A stretch of DNA of 45,962 nt from Acinetobacter baretiae (GTDB lineage Bacteria > Pseudomonadota > Gammaproteobacteria > Pseudomonadales > Moraxellaceae), in contig NZ_VTDM01000024.1 of the NCBI RefSeq assembly GCF_015627105.1, positions 1 to 45,962 on the forward strand, read 5' to 3'. The position numbers and the translations under genes are program-made. A model generated the notes under the pieces. It saw only the letters and a list, made by a program, of their open reading frames with translations. It made no database searches and was not told the DNA's origin. This document shows positions 27,021-36,421 of the stretch, in pieces; the first letter of the stretch is position 1, and each line of letters begins with the position of its first letter.

Positions 27021-27055
27021 GATCAAGCACATAACTCACTGCTTGATCTTCTCAT
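27021..27055 (+). terminator. Hairpin downstream of yciO
   Basis: GATCAAGCA (27021-27029) pairs perfectly with TGCTTGATC (27040-27048). The following tract is only weakly T-rich (TTCTC), so it may terminate poorly or act on the scpA leader. Confidence 0.4.
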
Positions 27056-27087
27056 GCCTTTGAAAATTCGCGTGGCTTAAATATTTC

Positions 27088-27879
27088 ATGAACTCTGCTT
27101 TACAAGCTCCTGTAGCTCAAACACCTGCTATACGTGTATTTGATCAATATCAAAATAACATCCCTAACGATTTATACATTCCACCCGCGGCATTTCAAGT
27201 CTTGGTCAATTATTTTGAAGGACCACTCGACTTTTTATTATATTTAATTAAAAAAAATGGGTTTGACTTATTACAACTCGACATTTTACCCATTGCCACA
27301 CAGTATTTAAGCTACATTGAACACATGAAATGCTCCGACATCGAGCTCACAGCAGACTATCTTGTCATGGCTGCGTTACTTGCTGATTTAAAATCGAGAC
27401 TTTTACTCCCAAAACCAAGCACACTTCATATTGAAGATGATCCTAAACAACAACTGGTTGATCGCTTAGAACAATATTTACGCGTCAAAGAAGCTGCTTC
27501 TGCTCTTGATGATTTAGATATCTTAGAAAGAGATACATTTACACCACAAGTTGCACTCGGACAAACAAAAATTGATATTCATGGCCTCGATGCCAATATC
27601 TTAGTACAAGCATTACATTGCCTACTCAATCCACCCTCCCCTGTCGAACACCATATTCAGGTAGAAATGGTATCGCTTGAAGAACGTCTAAGTTACATTG
27701 AACATACGATAAAAAGTGGCCACAGTTATTGTTTTAATCAGCTCATTTCTCCTAAACAAGGTCATATCGGTATTGTTGTTACTTTTATGGCCGTTTTAGA
27801 GCTAATACGACAAGAGAAAATAACCATTTTAAGTACAGGTGTTGAAAAACCTTTGTCTATTTGTGGAGTGAATCTATGA
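27088..27879 (+). CDS. scpA: Segregation and condensation protein A (kleisin)
   Basis: ScpA is the kleisin subunit that bridges SMC-type ATPase heads with ScpB in chromosome condensation. The 263 residues include FEGPLDFLLYLIKKNGFDLLQLDILPIATQYL (about 48-79), the highly conserved N-terminal ScpA block, then LADLKSRLLLPKP and a C-terminal winged-helix region (GHIGIVVTFMAVLELIRQEKI). Its TGA overlaps the scpB ATG (27876-27879), so both are coupled. No smc gene is in the window. Confidence 0.96.
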   Translation: MNSALQAPVAQTPAIRVFDQYQNNIPNDLYIPPAAFQVLVNYFEGPLDFLLYLIKKNGFDLLQLDILPIATQYLSYIEHMKCSDIELTADYLVMAALLADLKSRLLLPKPSTLHIEDDPKQQLVDRLEQYLRVKEAASALDDLDILERDTFTPQVALGQTKIDIHGLDANILVQALHCLLNPPSPVEHHIQVEMVSLEERLSYIEHTIKSGHSYCFNQLISPKQGHIGIVVTFMAVLELIRQEKITILSTGVEKPLSICGVNL

Positions 27880-28439
27880 ATACCGCACAGCAACATGAAC
27901 AATTAATGCAACTCGAAGCCATTATTTTTGCAAGCGATACACCTGTTTCAATTCAGTTCTTGAAAGCCGCTTTTAAAAATAAATATAATAAGCAAGAAAT
28001 GAAAGTACTATTGCAACAATTAGCCACTTTGCAACATGGTCGCTCTATTGAACTGATCGAAACTGCGCAAGGATACCGCTTTCAAGTCCGTGCTCAATAT
28101 CGCCCTACTATTCAAGAGATTTGGCCTGACAAACCCATTAAGCTCTCTGCATCTCTCGTTGAAATACTTGCTGTCATTGCTTACCATCAGCCAATAACAC
28201 GGGCAGATATTGAACACATTCGAGGTGTGAGTAACAACAGTCAAGTGCTCAAAACATTATTTGACTGGGGTTGGATTAAAGAATCAGGATTTAGAGAAAT
28301 TCCTGGACGTCCTGCCCTATTAATGACCACACCACAATTTTTAAATGCTTTTGGCGTCTCATCATTGAGCCAATTGCCGCCGCTACAGGATACCAAGGAC
28401 GTATTCATGACACTTGATGCACATGCAACAACGTCGTGA
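27876..28439 (+). CDS. scpB: Segregation and condensation protein B
   Basis: ScpB is the dimeric winged-helix partner (kite protein) of ScpA. The start at 27876 gives the ATGA overlap with scpA and 187 residues; an upstream in-frame alternative at 27861 is less likely. Key segments are LEAIIFASDTPVS, RFQVRAQYRP, LSASLVEILAVIAYHQPITRADIEHIRGVS (about 89-118) and the second winged helix GWIKESGFREIPGRPALLMTT. It precedes rluB by 41 bp, the common scpA-scpB-rluB order. Confidence 0.96.
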   Translation: MNTAQQHEQLMQLEAIIFASDTPVSIQFLKAAFKNKYNKQEMKVLLQQLATLQHGRSIELIETAQGYRFQVRAQYRPTIQEIWPDKPIKLSASLVEILAVIAYHQPITRADIEHIRGVSNNSQVLKTLFDWGWIKESGFREIPGRPALLMTTPQFLNAFGVSSLSQLPPLQDTKDVFMTLDAHATTS

Positions 28440-28480
28440 AAAGGTGCACTGTTGATTGATTAATTCTAAGGTTTACTGTT

Positions 28481-29437
28481 ATGAGTGAAAAGTTACAAAA
28501 AGTTTTAGCACGTGTTGGCCTAGGCTCACGTCGTTATATGGAAGAAGTCATTGCTGCTGGCCGTGTCAGCGTGAATGGTAAAGTGGCACATGTCGGTGAG
28601 CGCATCGAACAAGGTGATGAACTTCGTATAGATGGCCGTAAAGTACAATTTCAGCTTGAAGATGAAATTCGTCGCCGTGTACTCATTTATTACAAACCAG
28701 AAGGTGAAATTTGTTCACGCAGTGATCCTGAACAACGCCCAACCGTATTTGAACGCTTACCTCAAATTCCAAACGACCGTTGGGTGATGGTCGGACGTTT
28801 AGATATTAACAGTACAGGTTTACTTTTATTTACCAATGATGGTGAACTCGCTAACCGTTTAATGCACCCATCAAACGAAGTAGAACGTGAATATGCCGTC
28901 CGTGTCATGGGTGATCTGACGCCTCAAATGCGTAAAAAACTGATTGATGGCGTTGAACTCGATGATGGCCCTGCTAAATTTGAATCTATTTCAGATTTAG
29001 GTGGTGAAGGTATTAACCGTTGGTATCAAGTGGTGGTCAAAGAAGGTCGAAACCGTGAGGTTCGCCGTTTATTTGAGTCACAAGAATTGAAGGTGAGTCG
29101 CTTATTGCGTACTCGATACGGCTCAGTAATCTTACCACGTGAATTGCGCACAGGACGTTGGACTGAGTTAGATAAAAATGATATTGATGCTTTAACCAAA
29201 TTGGTTGAGTTAAAACCACGCCAAGGTACAGGACTTTACGGTTTAGCAAAACGCCGTGCTGAACGTATGGCAGAAAGCCCAATGCCTGCACGTCGTGGCG
29301 GCTATTTACGCCAACAACCACGTGAAGACGACCAGTCTAACTCCAAATCAGCAAGACCACAGTCAAACTCACGCAAAGGTTATGCTTCAAAGCCTTATGG
29401 CTCACCTCGCCGTAATCGTCACAACGAATCAGAATAA
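28481..29437 (+). CDS. rluB: 23S rRNA pseudouridine(2605) synthase RluB
   Basis: RluB makes pseudouridine 2605 in 23S rRNA. The 318 residues have an N-terminal S4 domain (EKLQKVLARVGLGSRRYMEE, about 3-22) and a catalytic RsuA-type domain. The essential Asp is in VGRLDINSTGLLLFTNDGEL, and NREVRRLFESQ follows. The C-terminal tail of about 70 residues is basic and Ser/Arg/Gln-rich, typical of RluB and probably disordered. It is closed by a bidirectional terminator shared with bioD. Confidence 0.96.
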   Translation: MSEKLQKVLARVGLGSRRYMEEVIAAGRVSVNGKVAHVGERIEQGDELRIDGRKVQFQLEDEIRRRVLIYYKPEGEICSRSDPEQRPTVFERLPQIPNDRWVMVGRLDINSTGLLLFTNDGELANRLMHPSNEVEREYAVRVMGDLTPQMRKKLIDGVELDDGPAKFESISDLGGEGINRWYQVVVKEGRNREVRRLFESQELKVSRLLRTRYGSVILPRELRTGRWTELDKNDIDALTKLVELKPRQGTGLYGLAKRRAERMAESPMPARRGGYLRQQPREDDQSNSKSARPQSNSRKGYASKPYGSPRRNRHNESE

Positions 29438-29445
29438 TTGTATCT

Positions 29446-29472
29446 AAAAGCCTCAAACGAGGCTTTTTTTAT
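29446..29472. terminator. Bidirectional terminator between rluB and bioD
   Basis: AAAAGCCTC (29446-29454) pairs with GAGGCTTTT (29459-29467), loop AAAC, then a T-run. It lies between convergent genes. Confidence 0.9.
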
Positions 29473-29482
29473 AGCACAGTAT

Positions 29483-30133
29483 TTAAACAGCTTGGTTTAA
29501 ATCGGGAATATCAATCCACATCGCTTGCGGAAAGTGGGTTTGTACATACTGTTTTAAATAACGCTTGCTATCTTGAGCAATACAGACATCTTTTGCATCA
29601 TGGCAGACATTATACGCCAAGGCATGTAAAGTTATTTTTCGGTGCTGTAAAGCCTCTAAACTCAATAAAGTATGATTAATACTTCCCAAACGCCCAGAGG
29701 TTACTAAAATCACTGGGTAGTTTTTTTGACATATATAATCAATACTTAACAACTCTTCAGTTAAAGGAACCATCAAACCACCAGCACCTTCTAATAACAC
29801 CACATCAAAACGTTGACTGAGTGTTTGAGTTGCTTGGTCTATTCGATCAAAATTGATTTCTCTTCCATCAATTTTTGCAGCCAAATGTGGTGATGCAGGA
29901 TAACTAAAAATTTCAGGCATAGTTGTTTTATCATGATCTTCTACAAAAAATGGCGTGGCCATAATACGACGATGTTGCTCAATGTCCTCTGAAACATGGT
30001 GATTCCCTGTTTGCACCAATTTTTGAGTAATAACACGTTTTCCTTGTTGTAAATACTGCAATGCCAAATAACCTGTTGCATAGGTTTTACCAATTTCAGT
30101 ATCTATACCACTAATAAAATAGACATTTTCCAT
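29483..30133 (-). CDS. bioD: Dethiobiotin synthetase
   Basis: BioD carboxylates 7,8-diaminopelargonate to dethiobiotin using ATP. The 216 residues have a P-loop-like start [16 protein letters not shown] (about 5-20), the substrate Lys in ITQKLVQTG, the [12 protein letters not shown] signature (about 113-124) and [18 protein letters not shown]. In the first loop the usual GTDTDVGKT is GIDTEIGKT, and KP(V)QTG reads KLVQTG, both mild variants. It overlaps bioC by one base (TAATG) and is the last gene of the cluster. Confidence 0.95.
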   Translation of the reverse strand: MENVYFISGIDTEIGKTYATGYLALQYLQQGKRVITQKLVQTGNHHVSEDIEQHRRIMATPFFVEDHDKTTMPEIFSYPASPHLAAKIDGREINFDRIDQATQTLSQRFDVVLLEGAGGLMVPLTEELLSIDYICQKNYPVILVTSGRLGSINHTLLSLEALQHRKITLHALAYNVCHDAKDVCIAQDSKRYLKQYVQTHFPQAMWIDIPDLNQAV

Positions 30134-30897
30134 TATTTTTTCCGAGCAATGATATAAATAGGATGGTACGTCAATGCATATTGACGATTGTGGTCTGCAT
30201 CTAATTGACTAAACTGAAGATAAGCATCATAAAATTGTTGTAATTTTTGTTTGTTCCATACAAATTGATTTTGACTTGCCGTCACCCCTGTTGCCTTTAA
30301 ATGTTTAAGCACTTTTAATGGATGAGAAAACCACAATGTCATAGTGTGTTGTTCTAAGTGTAACACCTCAAAACCTTGCCGAGTCAACATGGTGGTCGTA
30401 TCTTCAACAGATAAATATGTTAAACCATGACCTGTTAATGCTTTAATTTCTTGTAAGTTTTTCTCAGAAAAACTAGAAAAGATGAACCAACCATGTGGAT
30501 CTAAAGCTTGTCGTATTTGTGCAAATAATCTGTTAGGATCATTGACCCATTGCAACGCAGAACTTGATACCACAGCATTCAAGCCCGCAGGTAATAATAT
30601 TTTTTCGATATCTCCAATACAAAAATGAAGGGCATCATTTGGTGGAAAAAATTGTTGTACTGGTGCGTAAATATCATTGGCAAAATACTGTAATGGTTGA
30701 TATTGCAACAACATTTGTCGTGTTAAATTTCCAGAACCACAACCAATTTCTAGTATATGATCCAAAGGTTGAAAGACATACTTTTGCATGAGCATCATCA
30801 AATGCTGACAAATTTCCTGTTGAGCAATCGCTTGTTCGGCATAGCTTTCTTTGGCTCGTGCAAAACGCTGTTTGACTTTACTTTTGTCGACTGACAT
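30133..30897 (-). CDS. bioC: Malonyl-ACP O-methyltransferase
   Basis: BioC methylates the free carboxyl of malonyl-ACP so that the fatty-acid enzymes can build pimeloyl-ACP methyl ester, the biotin precursor. The 254 residues contain the SAM motif [16 protein letters not shown] (about 49-64), FCIGDIEKI, and [19 protein letters not shown] with the LQW-D block typical of BioC, and then [12 protein letters not shown]. It begins [17 protein letters not shown], a standard BioC N-terminus. It is coupled to bioF through TGATG and to bioD through TAATG. Confidence 0.94.
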   Translation of the reverse strand: MSVDKSKVKQRFARAKESYAEQAIAQQEICQHLMMLMQKYVFQPLDHILEIGCGSGNLTRQMLLQYQPLQYFANDIYAPVQQFFPPNDALHFCIGDIEKILLPAGLNAVVSSSALQWVNDPNRLFAQIRQALDPHGWFIFSSFSEKNLQEIKALTGHGLTYLSVEDTTTMLTRQGFEVLHLEQHTMTLWFSHPLKVLKHLKATGVTASQNQFVWNKQKLQQFYDAYLQFSQLDADHNRQYALTYHPIYIIARKK

Positions 30898-32042
30898 CAG
30901 AGTATATCTACCAAATCAAAAACATCTTGTTTTTGTATAGATGCCGTCAAAGAAATACGTAACCGTGCTTGATGCTTTGGCACTGTTGGTGGACGTACAG
31001 GCATAATGTAAAACCCAAGGTCTTGTAATTGCTTCGATTTTTGTACCGTTTGATCATTTTCACCAATCACAATCGGTACAAGATGACTACTCGATGGACA
31101 AACGTACCCTTTGGCCACTACTTGCTGTTTTAAATCTTGGCTCAATTGGTGTAAGTGTTGACGCTGAGTAGACATGCTTTGCATTTGTTCAAACATAAAG
31201 TGTGTCCATGCAACATTCACTGGAGGCAATGCCGTGCTAAACACCAATGGACGCATGGTATTAATCAAATATAATTTAATCACTTCATCACAGATTAAAT
31301 ACCCCCCTACAGAGGCCAATGCCTTACCAAATGTGCCCACCAAAAAATCAATGTGTTCGATCACGGCGTACTGTTCTGCACACCCTAAACCACGTTGACC
31401 ACGCACGCCAATTGCATGAGCTTCATCCACATACAACATCACTTTATTAAATTGTTGTTTAAGTGCCACCAAACCGTGTAGATCGGCTTCATCGCCATCC
31501 ATACTAAAAACACTTTCAGTCACCACAATAATGCGCTCAATCTCATCATCATGATATTTTTCTATCAATTGTTTTAAATGATTTAAATCATTATGGCGAT
31601 AACGAACGTAGGTTGCAGCACTTAAGCGAATACCATCGATCATACTGGCATGAATCAACTTATCTGCCAAAATAAGGGTCTTAGAGTTACACAGCGCAGG
31701 CAATATACCAATATTCATGTGATAACCACTGTTGAATAATAAAGCTGAGCGCCCCTGAAACGCATCTGATAACGTCGACTCCAAACAAGTGTATTCTTCA
31801 AAATTTCCTGTCAGTAACCGTGACGATGAACTTGTCATTAAACTTTCATTTTGCTCAAAAAACTTCTGTTTCAACTCACTATGCTCCGCCAACCCCAAAT
31901 AATCATTGGAGGATAAATTCAACATACGTTTCGATGCAATCGTGAGCCATTTTCCCTGCTGTTGATACTGCGTTAATTGGCGATAATTGCCTTGCTGTTT
32001 CAATACAGTTAAAGCTTGCTCATAAAAATCTAGTAATGACAC
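30897..32042 (-). CDS. bioF: 8-amino-7-oxononanoate synthase
   Basis: BioF is a PLP enzyme that condenses pimeloyl-ACP with alanine. It shows LNLSSNDYLGLAEH near the N-terminus, YHMNIGILPAL, YVDEAHAIGVRGQRGLG (PLP-site Asp/His) and the Schiff-base Lys in DFLVGTFGKALASVGGY. Two GTG starts compete. The one at 32042 has AAGGA six bases upstream and gives 381 residues; the one at 32060 overlaps the bioA stop as GTGA and adds six residues. I prefer 32042 on the Shine-Dalgarno. It lies between bioA and bioC in a coupled series. Confidence 0.94.
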   Translation of the reverse strand: MSLLDFYEQALTVLKQQGNYRQLTQYQQQGKWLTIASKRMLNLSSNDYLGLAEHSELKQKFFEQNESLMTSSSSRLLTGNFEEYTCLESTLSDAFQGRSALLFNSGYHMNIGILPALCNSKTLILADKLIHASMIDGIRLSAATYVRYRHNDLNHLKQLIEKYHDDEIERIIVVTESVFSMDGDEADLHGLVALKQQFNKVMLYVDEAHAIGVRGQRGLGCAEQYAVIEHIDFLVGTFGKALASVGGYLICDEVIKLYLINTMRPLVFSTALPPVNVAWTHFMFEQMQSMSTQRQHLHQLSQDLKQQVVAKGYVCPSSSHLVPIVIGENDQTVQKSKQLQDLGFYIMPVRPPTVPKHQARLRISLTASIQKQDVFDLVDIL

Positions 32043-32056
32043 ATTACATCCTTTGA

Positions 32057-33322
32057 TCACTGCTGTACCACATCACACAGTACCGTTAAAAGTTGAGTCA
32101 AATCCGCAGTTGAAATGACATACGGAGGCATTACATACACAAGCTTTCCAAAAGGCCTGACCCAAATGCCACGTGCCACAAAAACATCTTGCAATTGTTT
32201 TAAATGTACAGCCTCTTTCATTTCTATAACACCAATGGCACCAAGCACACGTACATCTTGCACACCCTCGACATCAATCAGCGCAGAAAGATGCGTGGTT
32301 AAAATCTTTTCAATACGTTGAATATTACTTTGCCAATCTTGCTCGAGTAAAAGCGTGGTACTTTTCAAAGCCACTGCACATGCCAATGGATTAGCCATAA
32401 ATGTGGGGCCATGCATAAACACCCCTGCTTCACCACTTGAGATCACATCTGCGACATGGCAAGACGTTAATGTAGCCGCTAAAGTTAAATACCCACCTGT
32501 CAATGCTTTACCAATGCACATTATATCTGGTACGACATCTGCATGCTCCCATGCAAATAACTTTCCTGTTCGTCCAAAACCTGTCGCAATTTCATCAAAA
32601 ATCATCAGCACATGATATTTTTCACACAATGTTTTGGCTTGACGTAAGTATTCAGGATGATAAAACCGCATCCCACCTGCACCTTGTACAATGGGTTCAA
32701 TAATCATGGCCGCAATCTGTTCATGATGTGTGGCCAGTGTTTCTTCAAGTGCTTTTATATCATCTACATACCATTCCCCGCCATAACGACTTTGAGGAGC
32801 AGGTACAAAATAACGAATAGGAAGTGCTGAACCAAAAATCTGATGCATGCCCGTGACAGGATCACATACAGACATGGCATTCCATGTATCACCATGATAA
32901 CCAGAATGCGTAGTTATAAAATTTGTTTTTTGATGCTGACCTTGAGCAGTCCAATACTGTACTGCCATTTTCAATGCAACTTCAACCGCCACTGAACCTG
33001 AATCTGCATAAAAAATTTTATCTAAGGCCTTAGGCGTTATAGCCAATAATACTTTACCCAATTCAATGGCAGGATCATGGGTCAGTCCACCAAACATAAT
33101 ATGTGACATGTTCTGTAACTGTATTTGAATGGCATCATTGAGTTCAGCATGATTATAACCATGTATTGCACACCACCAAGATGACATCCCATCGATCAAT
33201 TGTTTTCCATTTTCTAGTTCAATGGTGGTTCCATATGCTCTTTTTACTTTAAATGTCGGCAGTGGATCAAGCATTGAAGTATATGGATGCCATAAATGCA
33301 AACGGTCAAATGAATCACTCAT
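32057..33322 (-). CDS. bioA: Adenosylmethionine-8-amino-7-oxononanoate aminotransferase
   Basis: BioA is the PLP-dependent transaminase that makes 7,8-diaminopelargonate using S-adenosylmethionine as amino donor. From ATG 33322 it has 421 residues; a TTG two codons upstream (33328) is less likely. Motifs include LWHPYTSM at the N-terminus, [55 protein letters not shown] and the Schiff-base Lys in [14 protein letters not shown]. It starts 86 bp downstream of bioH, so it may have its own promoter. No BirA-type operator was recognised there. Confidence 0.96.
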   Translation of the reverse strand: MSDSFDRLHLWHPYTSMLDPLPTFKVKRAYGTTIELENGKQLIDGMSSWWCAIHGYNHAELNDAIQIQLQNMSHIMFGGLTHDPAIELGKVLLAITPKALDKIFYADSGSVAVEVALKMAVQYWTAQGQHQKTNFITTHSGYHGDTWNAMSVCDPVTGMHQIFGSALPIRYFVPAPQSRYGGEWYVDDIKALEETLATHHEQIAAMIIEPIVQGAGGMRFYHPEYLRQAKTLCEKYHVLMIFDEIATGFGRTGKLFAWEHADVVPDIMCIGKALTGGYLTLAATLTSCHVADVISSGEAGVFMHGPTFMANPLACAVALKSTTLLLEQDWQSNIQRIEKILTTHLSALIDVEGVQDVRVLGAIGVIEMKEAVHLKQLQDVFVARGIWVRPFGKLVYVMPPYVISTADLTQLLTVLCDVVQQ

Positions 33323-33407
33323 GGGCAAAGCTCAAAACAACAATAAAGGCGTTATGTTAATTTTTTCAATACCGCAATGCTATTGCGAGATGCGACAAAT
33401 TGTTATC

Positions 33408-34106
33408 TTATCTATTGTGTAAATAATGCTGTATACGTTGGGCAACTTCTGTGGCATAAAATACAGGGAAACTATGACTCATATTATTCATAATTTCATA
33501 AGACACATTTTCCGAGAGTGCATGAGCCACAGCGATGGGCACCAATTGATCATGTTGTGCAAAAATATGATGACTTGGAACAGTCGCTAAAACGTCTAAT
33601 ACATTGAGTTGTCTAAGCCATGTAAGACCATTCACATAAAGTTCATGCTTAGCAACTGGTAAAAACTCCAACAATGTTTGCCACTGTGTTTTTGCCTGTG
33701 CATCTCCACGACAAATATTAAAATAAAACTGTTTTAATGTGGTTTGAGGATCTTGTAAATACTGTTTTTCAAACTGTTGAAAAACAGATTTTGGCATTGC
33801 ATGTGACCAATCTTTAGAGGCCACAAAGCATGGGTTTGATGCCAAAGTAATCACTTTTTTTTCTTGTTGATCATGTTGTAAAAGATATGCCGATAACGTC
33901 ATTGCAAGTTGCCCTCCTAAAGACCAACCAATCAATACATCTGCATTTAAAGCACAATTGATCAATGATGCAGGAATTTGATGAGGATTAAAAATATCGT
34001 GTACAGTCACACAATAACCTTGCTGTTGTAATGCATGACTCAACGGTTCTAAAGGTGTGGTTCCCATACCCCACCCTGTAATTAACATGATATGTTTTGT
34101 GCACAT
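33408..34106 (-). CDS. bioH: BioH-like pimeloyl-ACP methyl ester esterase
   Basis: This alpha/beta hydrolase most likely removes the methyl ester from pimeloyl-ACP, ending the BioC-BioH pathway. From ATG 34106 it has 232 residues; a TTG at 34136 is an alternative. The nucleophile Ser62 is in GWSLGGQL, and the catalytic Asp and His are in FAQHDQLVP and NMSHSFPVF. The block TLASNPCFVASKDW parallels the E. coli BioH block TVASSPCFSARDEW. Its position directly upstream of bioA-F-C-D, which includes bioC, supports the call. The oxyanion-loop His of HGWG is replaced by Thr (TGWG). Confidence 0.85.
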   Translation of the reverse strand: MCTKHIMLITGWGMGTTPLEPLSHALQQQGYCVTVHDIFNPHQIPASLINCALNADVLIGWSLGGQLAMTLSAYLLQHDQQEKKVITLASNPCFVASKDWSHAMPKSVFQQFEKQYLQDPQTTLKQFYFNICRGDAQAKTQWQTLLEFLPVAKHELYVNGLTWLRQLNVLDVLATVPSHHIFAQHDQLVPIAVAHALSENVSYEIMNNMSHSFPVFYATEVAQRIQHYLHNR

Positions 34107-34182
34107 AATTTTAAAAAGATAAAGTCGACATCGCAATTATACGGTGTTATTCCTTTTGATCGATGCTTAAAATGCTCAGGAT

Positions 34183-34214
34183 AAAAAAACCCAAACATCT
34201 TGGTTTGGGTTTTT
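34183..34214 (-). terminator. Terminator after the acid phosphatase
   Basis: CCCAAAC (34190-34196) pairs with GTTTGGG (34203-34209), flanked by A and T runs. On the minus strand it lies just after the phosphatase stop and before bioH. Confidence 0.88.
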
Positions 34215-34231
34215 ACATACAATATTTAGAA

Positions 34232-34957
34232 TTATTTAATTTTGCGTTGAATTTCTTGCTTTGCTTCTTCTAACATTTTGTTAAATGCTTTATCTGCATG
34301 TAAACGTGCCACGATTGCTGATCCAGTAATGCGCCCTGCATCGACATCACTTTGCCAATGTACGCCACAAATAACACGACTTTGGCCATATTCATAACCA
34401 CGTTGTAAAATTTCATTTTGACGATCAGGTCTAATTTCCGCCAATACTAAAGCAGATGACCAACCAATGGTGGTATGGCCAGATGGATAAGCACCATTTT
34501 TACTTAAATTGGCTTCATCATTCGGGGTACAAGTATGTGAGTTAAAGAACATAAATGGACGTAAACGCATATAGTGCTCTTTTGCCGTTTTGGTCGCATA
34601 ACTACCTGCATCTGTACGCAACTTTCTTAAAATTTCATAGGTAATCGGAGTATTTTGTGGTGAAATATCAATACCAAAAGCCTGTGAAAAAGGTTTACCT
34701 ATATTTGCATCAGACAAATCTGCATCTTCTGCGGCTTGTTTCCAACGATCTGTACCTACAAGACTTTTTGCTTGATCATAGACCGCTTTATCTCGTAAAA
34801 AATCCACACTGTTATAGGTAGGTGGCGCAGGAACAATGGTTAAGCTGTCTGGAACTTGTGCCAATTGTAAGAAAGAATTACTCTGCTCTAAAGCGTAGCT
34901 TGTAGATACAGTACCTAATGTTGCAACCCATGCACATAACAGCGTTTTAATTTTCAT
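34232..34957 (-). CDS. Secreted class A non-specific acid phosphatase (PhoN/PAP2 family)
   Basis: This is a periplasmic phosphomonoesterase of the PAP2 superfamily. The 241 residues have a signal peptide (about 1-22, ending SYA). The three phosphatase motifs are intact: K126-x6-R133-P134, P158-S-G-H161 and S193-R194-x5-H200-x3-D204, which matches the class A bacterial acid phosphatase signature. A Cys pair (Cys143 and Cys197) could form a disulfide. Upstream lies a four-fold Pho half-site array with a -10 hexamer at the right distance, so phosphate starvation through PhoB is the likely trigger. It is monocistronic, with a terminator behind it. Confidence 0.95.
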   Translation of the reverse strand: MKIKTLLCAWVATLGTVSTSYALEQSNSFLQLAQVPDSLTIVPAPPTYNSVDFLRDKAVYDQAKSLVGTDRWKQAAEDADLSDANIGKPFSQAFGIDISPQNTPITYEILRKLRTDAGSYATKTAKEHYMRLRPFMFFNSHTCTPNDEANLSKNGAYPSGHTTIGWSSALVLAEIRPDRQNEILQRGYEYGQSRVICGVHWQSDVDAGRITGSAIVARLHADKAFNKMLEEAKQEIQRKIK

Positions 34958-35823
34958 ATTTTTACTATTTGATAAATTATGCTTGCACTATAGAATCCTC
35001 ATTTGACAAAAAAATGACACTTATATGTCATTAAAATGACAATATCTTTTTTAATCAAAATCACAAATTAGTCCAACAAAGCAACAACATGTCAAATCAA
35101 ACGTCTTTTAGACAACAGAAATAAGTGAATTGTTGAACCTATTTCACTCATATAATTCTTATTTTTTATTTAAAATCAAATTTTTACATTCACCATAGAA
35201 TATAAAATATATCTATTTTTCCATCACTTACATTAATTTTTTCAGTCAAATTGCATGATGTATCATCCAAAATATCCAATAAAGTAGCACAATCTAAATA
35301 AAACCATATAAAACAGCAATCTATTTACAAGATTTAATTAAAATTCAGGATATTAAGCTAAAATATGCTTAAAAGATAAATTATACATTTATTGCAACAT
35401 TGATTTTTTAAATCAGTGCCAAAACTTCATTTTATGCGTTTATAGATGGCAAAACCATTTGATGACTCATACAACGATCAAAATCAAGATCTTTTCGAGT
35501 AAGGCGCTTTTCAGATTTATTTGTATGCATTGTTCAATGGTCTTACAATACAAAAAACGTATTTGTGCATGATTTTGTCTATTTTATGGCTCTAATAATC
35601 TCATACATTGATTCATCAAAAAAATCTTGCCTCGATCAAGGGCTAAAACCATATTAATATTGAAGCAAATAAACTCAAACCATAATTTTAACTGTTTTCA
35701 CCCCGACATCACTCTAAAAGCTCATGCCATATATGAGTCAATTCCAATGAAGTCAGTAGATATTTTTAATAAAAAATTCAAACGATGCGATTTTATTGTG
35801 TACAAAATATGCCTCATACACCT
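34958..35823. other. AT-rich intergenic region upstream of the phosphatase
   Basis: Apart from the Pho-box promoter at its left end, I see no supported gene in these 866 bases. A plus-strand open frame at 35627-35854 lacks a ribosome binding site and runs into the convergent gene. The stretch 35400-35640 is slightly less AT-rich and looks like decayed coding DNA, but no family could be recognised. Confidence 0.5.
34987..35042 (-). promoter_or_regulatory. Pho-box array and -10 of the acid phosphatase
   Basis: Read on the minus strand, four 7-mers occur at an exact 11-bp period: TTGTCAT (35036-35042), ATGACAT (35025-35031), GTGTCAT (35014-35020) and TTGTCAA (35003-35009), each separated by four A/T bases. 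The PhoB consensus is two CTGTCAT-like 7-mers with a 4-bp spacer. TATAGT at 34987-34992 follows the last unit after ten bases, the spacing of PhoB-activated promoters lacking a -35. Confidence 0.8.
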
Positions 35824-36321
35824 TCAAAATGATTTCACTGTAGTGATATTTTGACGCACAAAAGCAACACAGTGCGCTCTTTGACTATTTTCCTGCCCTA
35901 AACAACAACTCAAAAAATGATCTTGTACCATTTGAGCTTGTTGTTCAATGCCATAATCTAAAAAATGCTTAGTGACTGAAAGTATATACCGATAACGACG
36001 ATCAAATATTGCACGGCGTATGACTGGCAAACCATACTGTACTTGCCATACATGTACCATTTCATGAATAAACCAAGATTGAGTATAAATGTCTGTCTTT
36101 GAAAAATCAGTTTGCCATTGGCACGGGTGAATATAGATATGACCATTTGGACTTAATGCATAGTTTTTCAACATCAGTTGATGTGCCACAATGTTGACCT
36201 GATCAAGTGCGATACTCTTTGCAAAAACACGAGACACCAACTGTTTTTCACCGTGTGTTAATTGACGTTTTTTTTGCACAAAATGGGCATTTAATCGATG
36301 TAAAAACCGTGTAAAGCGCAT
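35824..36321 (-). CDS. Putative zinc-binding protein, Vgr-related family
   Basis: This 165-residue protein contains HExxH (H86-E-M-V-H90) in the context WFIHEMVHVWQVQYGLPV. It also has an N-terminal LTHGEKQLVSRVF block, a SPNGHIYI strand and a C-terminal YGIEQQAQMVQDHFL with a Glu that could be the third zinc ligand. This combination resembles the small family annotated as Vgr-related proteins, which in other bacteria occur near or fused to type VI secretion genes. No such genes are in this window. No signal peptide is seen. The family assignment is from memory and moderate; a peptidase activity is unproven. Confidence 0.7.
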   Translation of the reverse strand: MRFTRFLHRLNAHFVQKKRQLTHGEKQLVSRVFAKSIALDQVNIVAHQLMLKNYALSPNGHIYIHPCQWQTDFSKTDIYTQSWFIHEMVHVWQVQYGLPVIRRAIFDRRYRYILSVTKHFLDYGIEQQAQMVQDHFLSCCLGQENSQRAHCVAFVRQNITTVKSF

Positions 36322-36421
36322 ACAACACCTATATAATAGAAAAACATGAATGTTATTCGTAATAAACTGTTATTTTTTATTATATTCACATCGTTTTTTA
36401 GATATTTAGGCCTAACCTTGG

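Noticed and set aside
33323..33407. BirA-type operator before bioA
   Set aside because: No GTTAACC/GGTTAAC half-sites at the right spacing are present; only a short unrelated inverted repeat was found.
35393..35640. Possible insertion-sequence remnant
   Set aside because: The sequence faintly resembles an IS end (GGCACTG on the minus strand), but no matching second end or transposase fragment could be read.
35627..35854. 75-codon plus-strand frame upstream of nadE
   Set aside because: No ribosome binding site, biased to AT-rich codons and overlaps the 3' end of the convergent HExxH gene.
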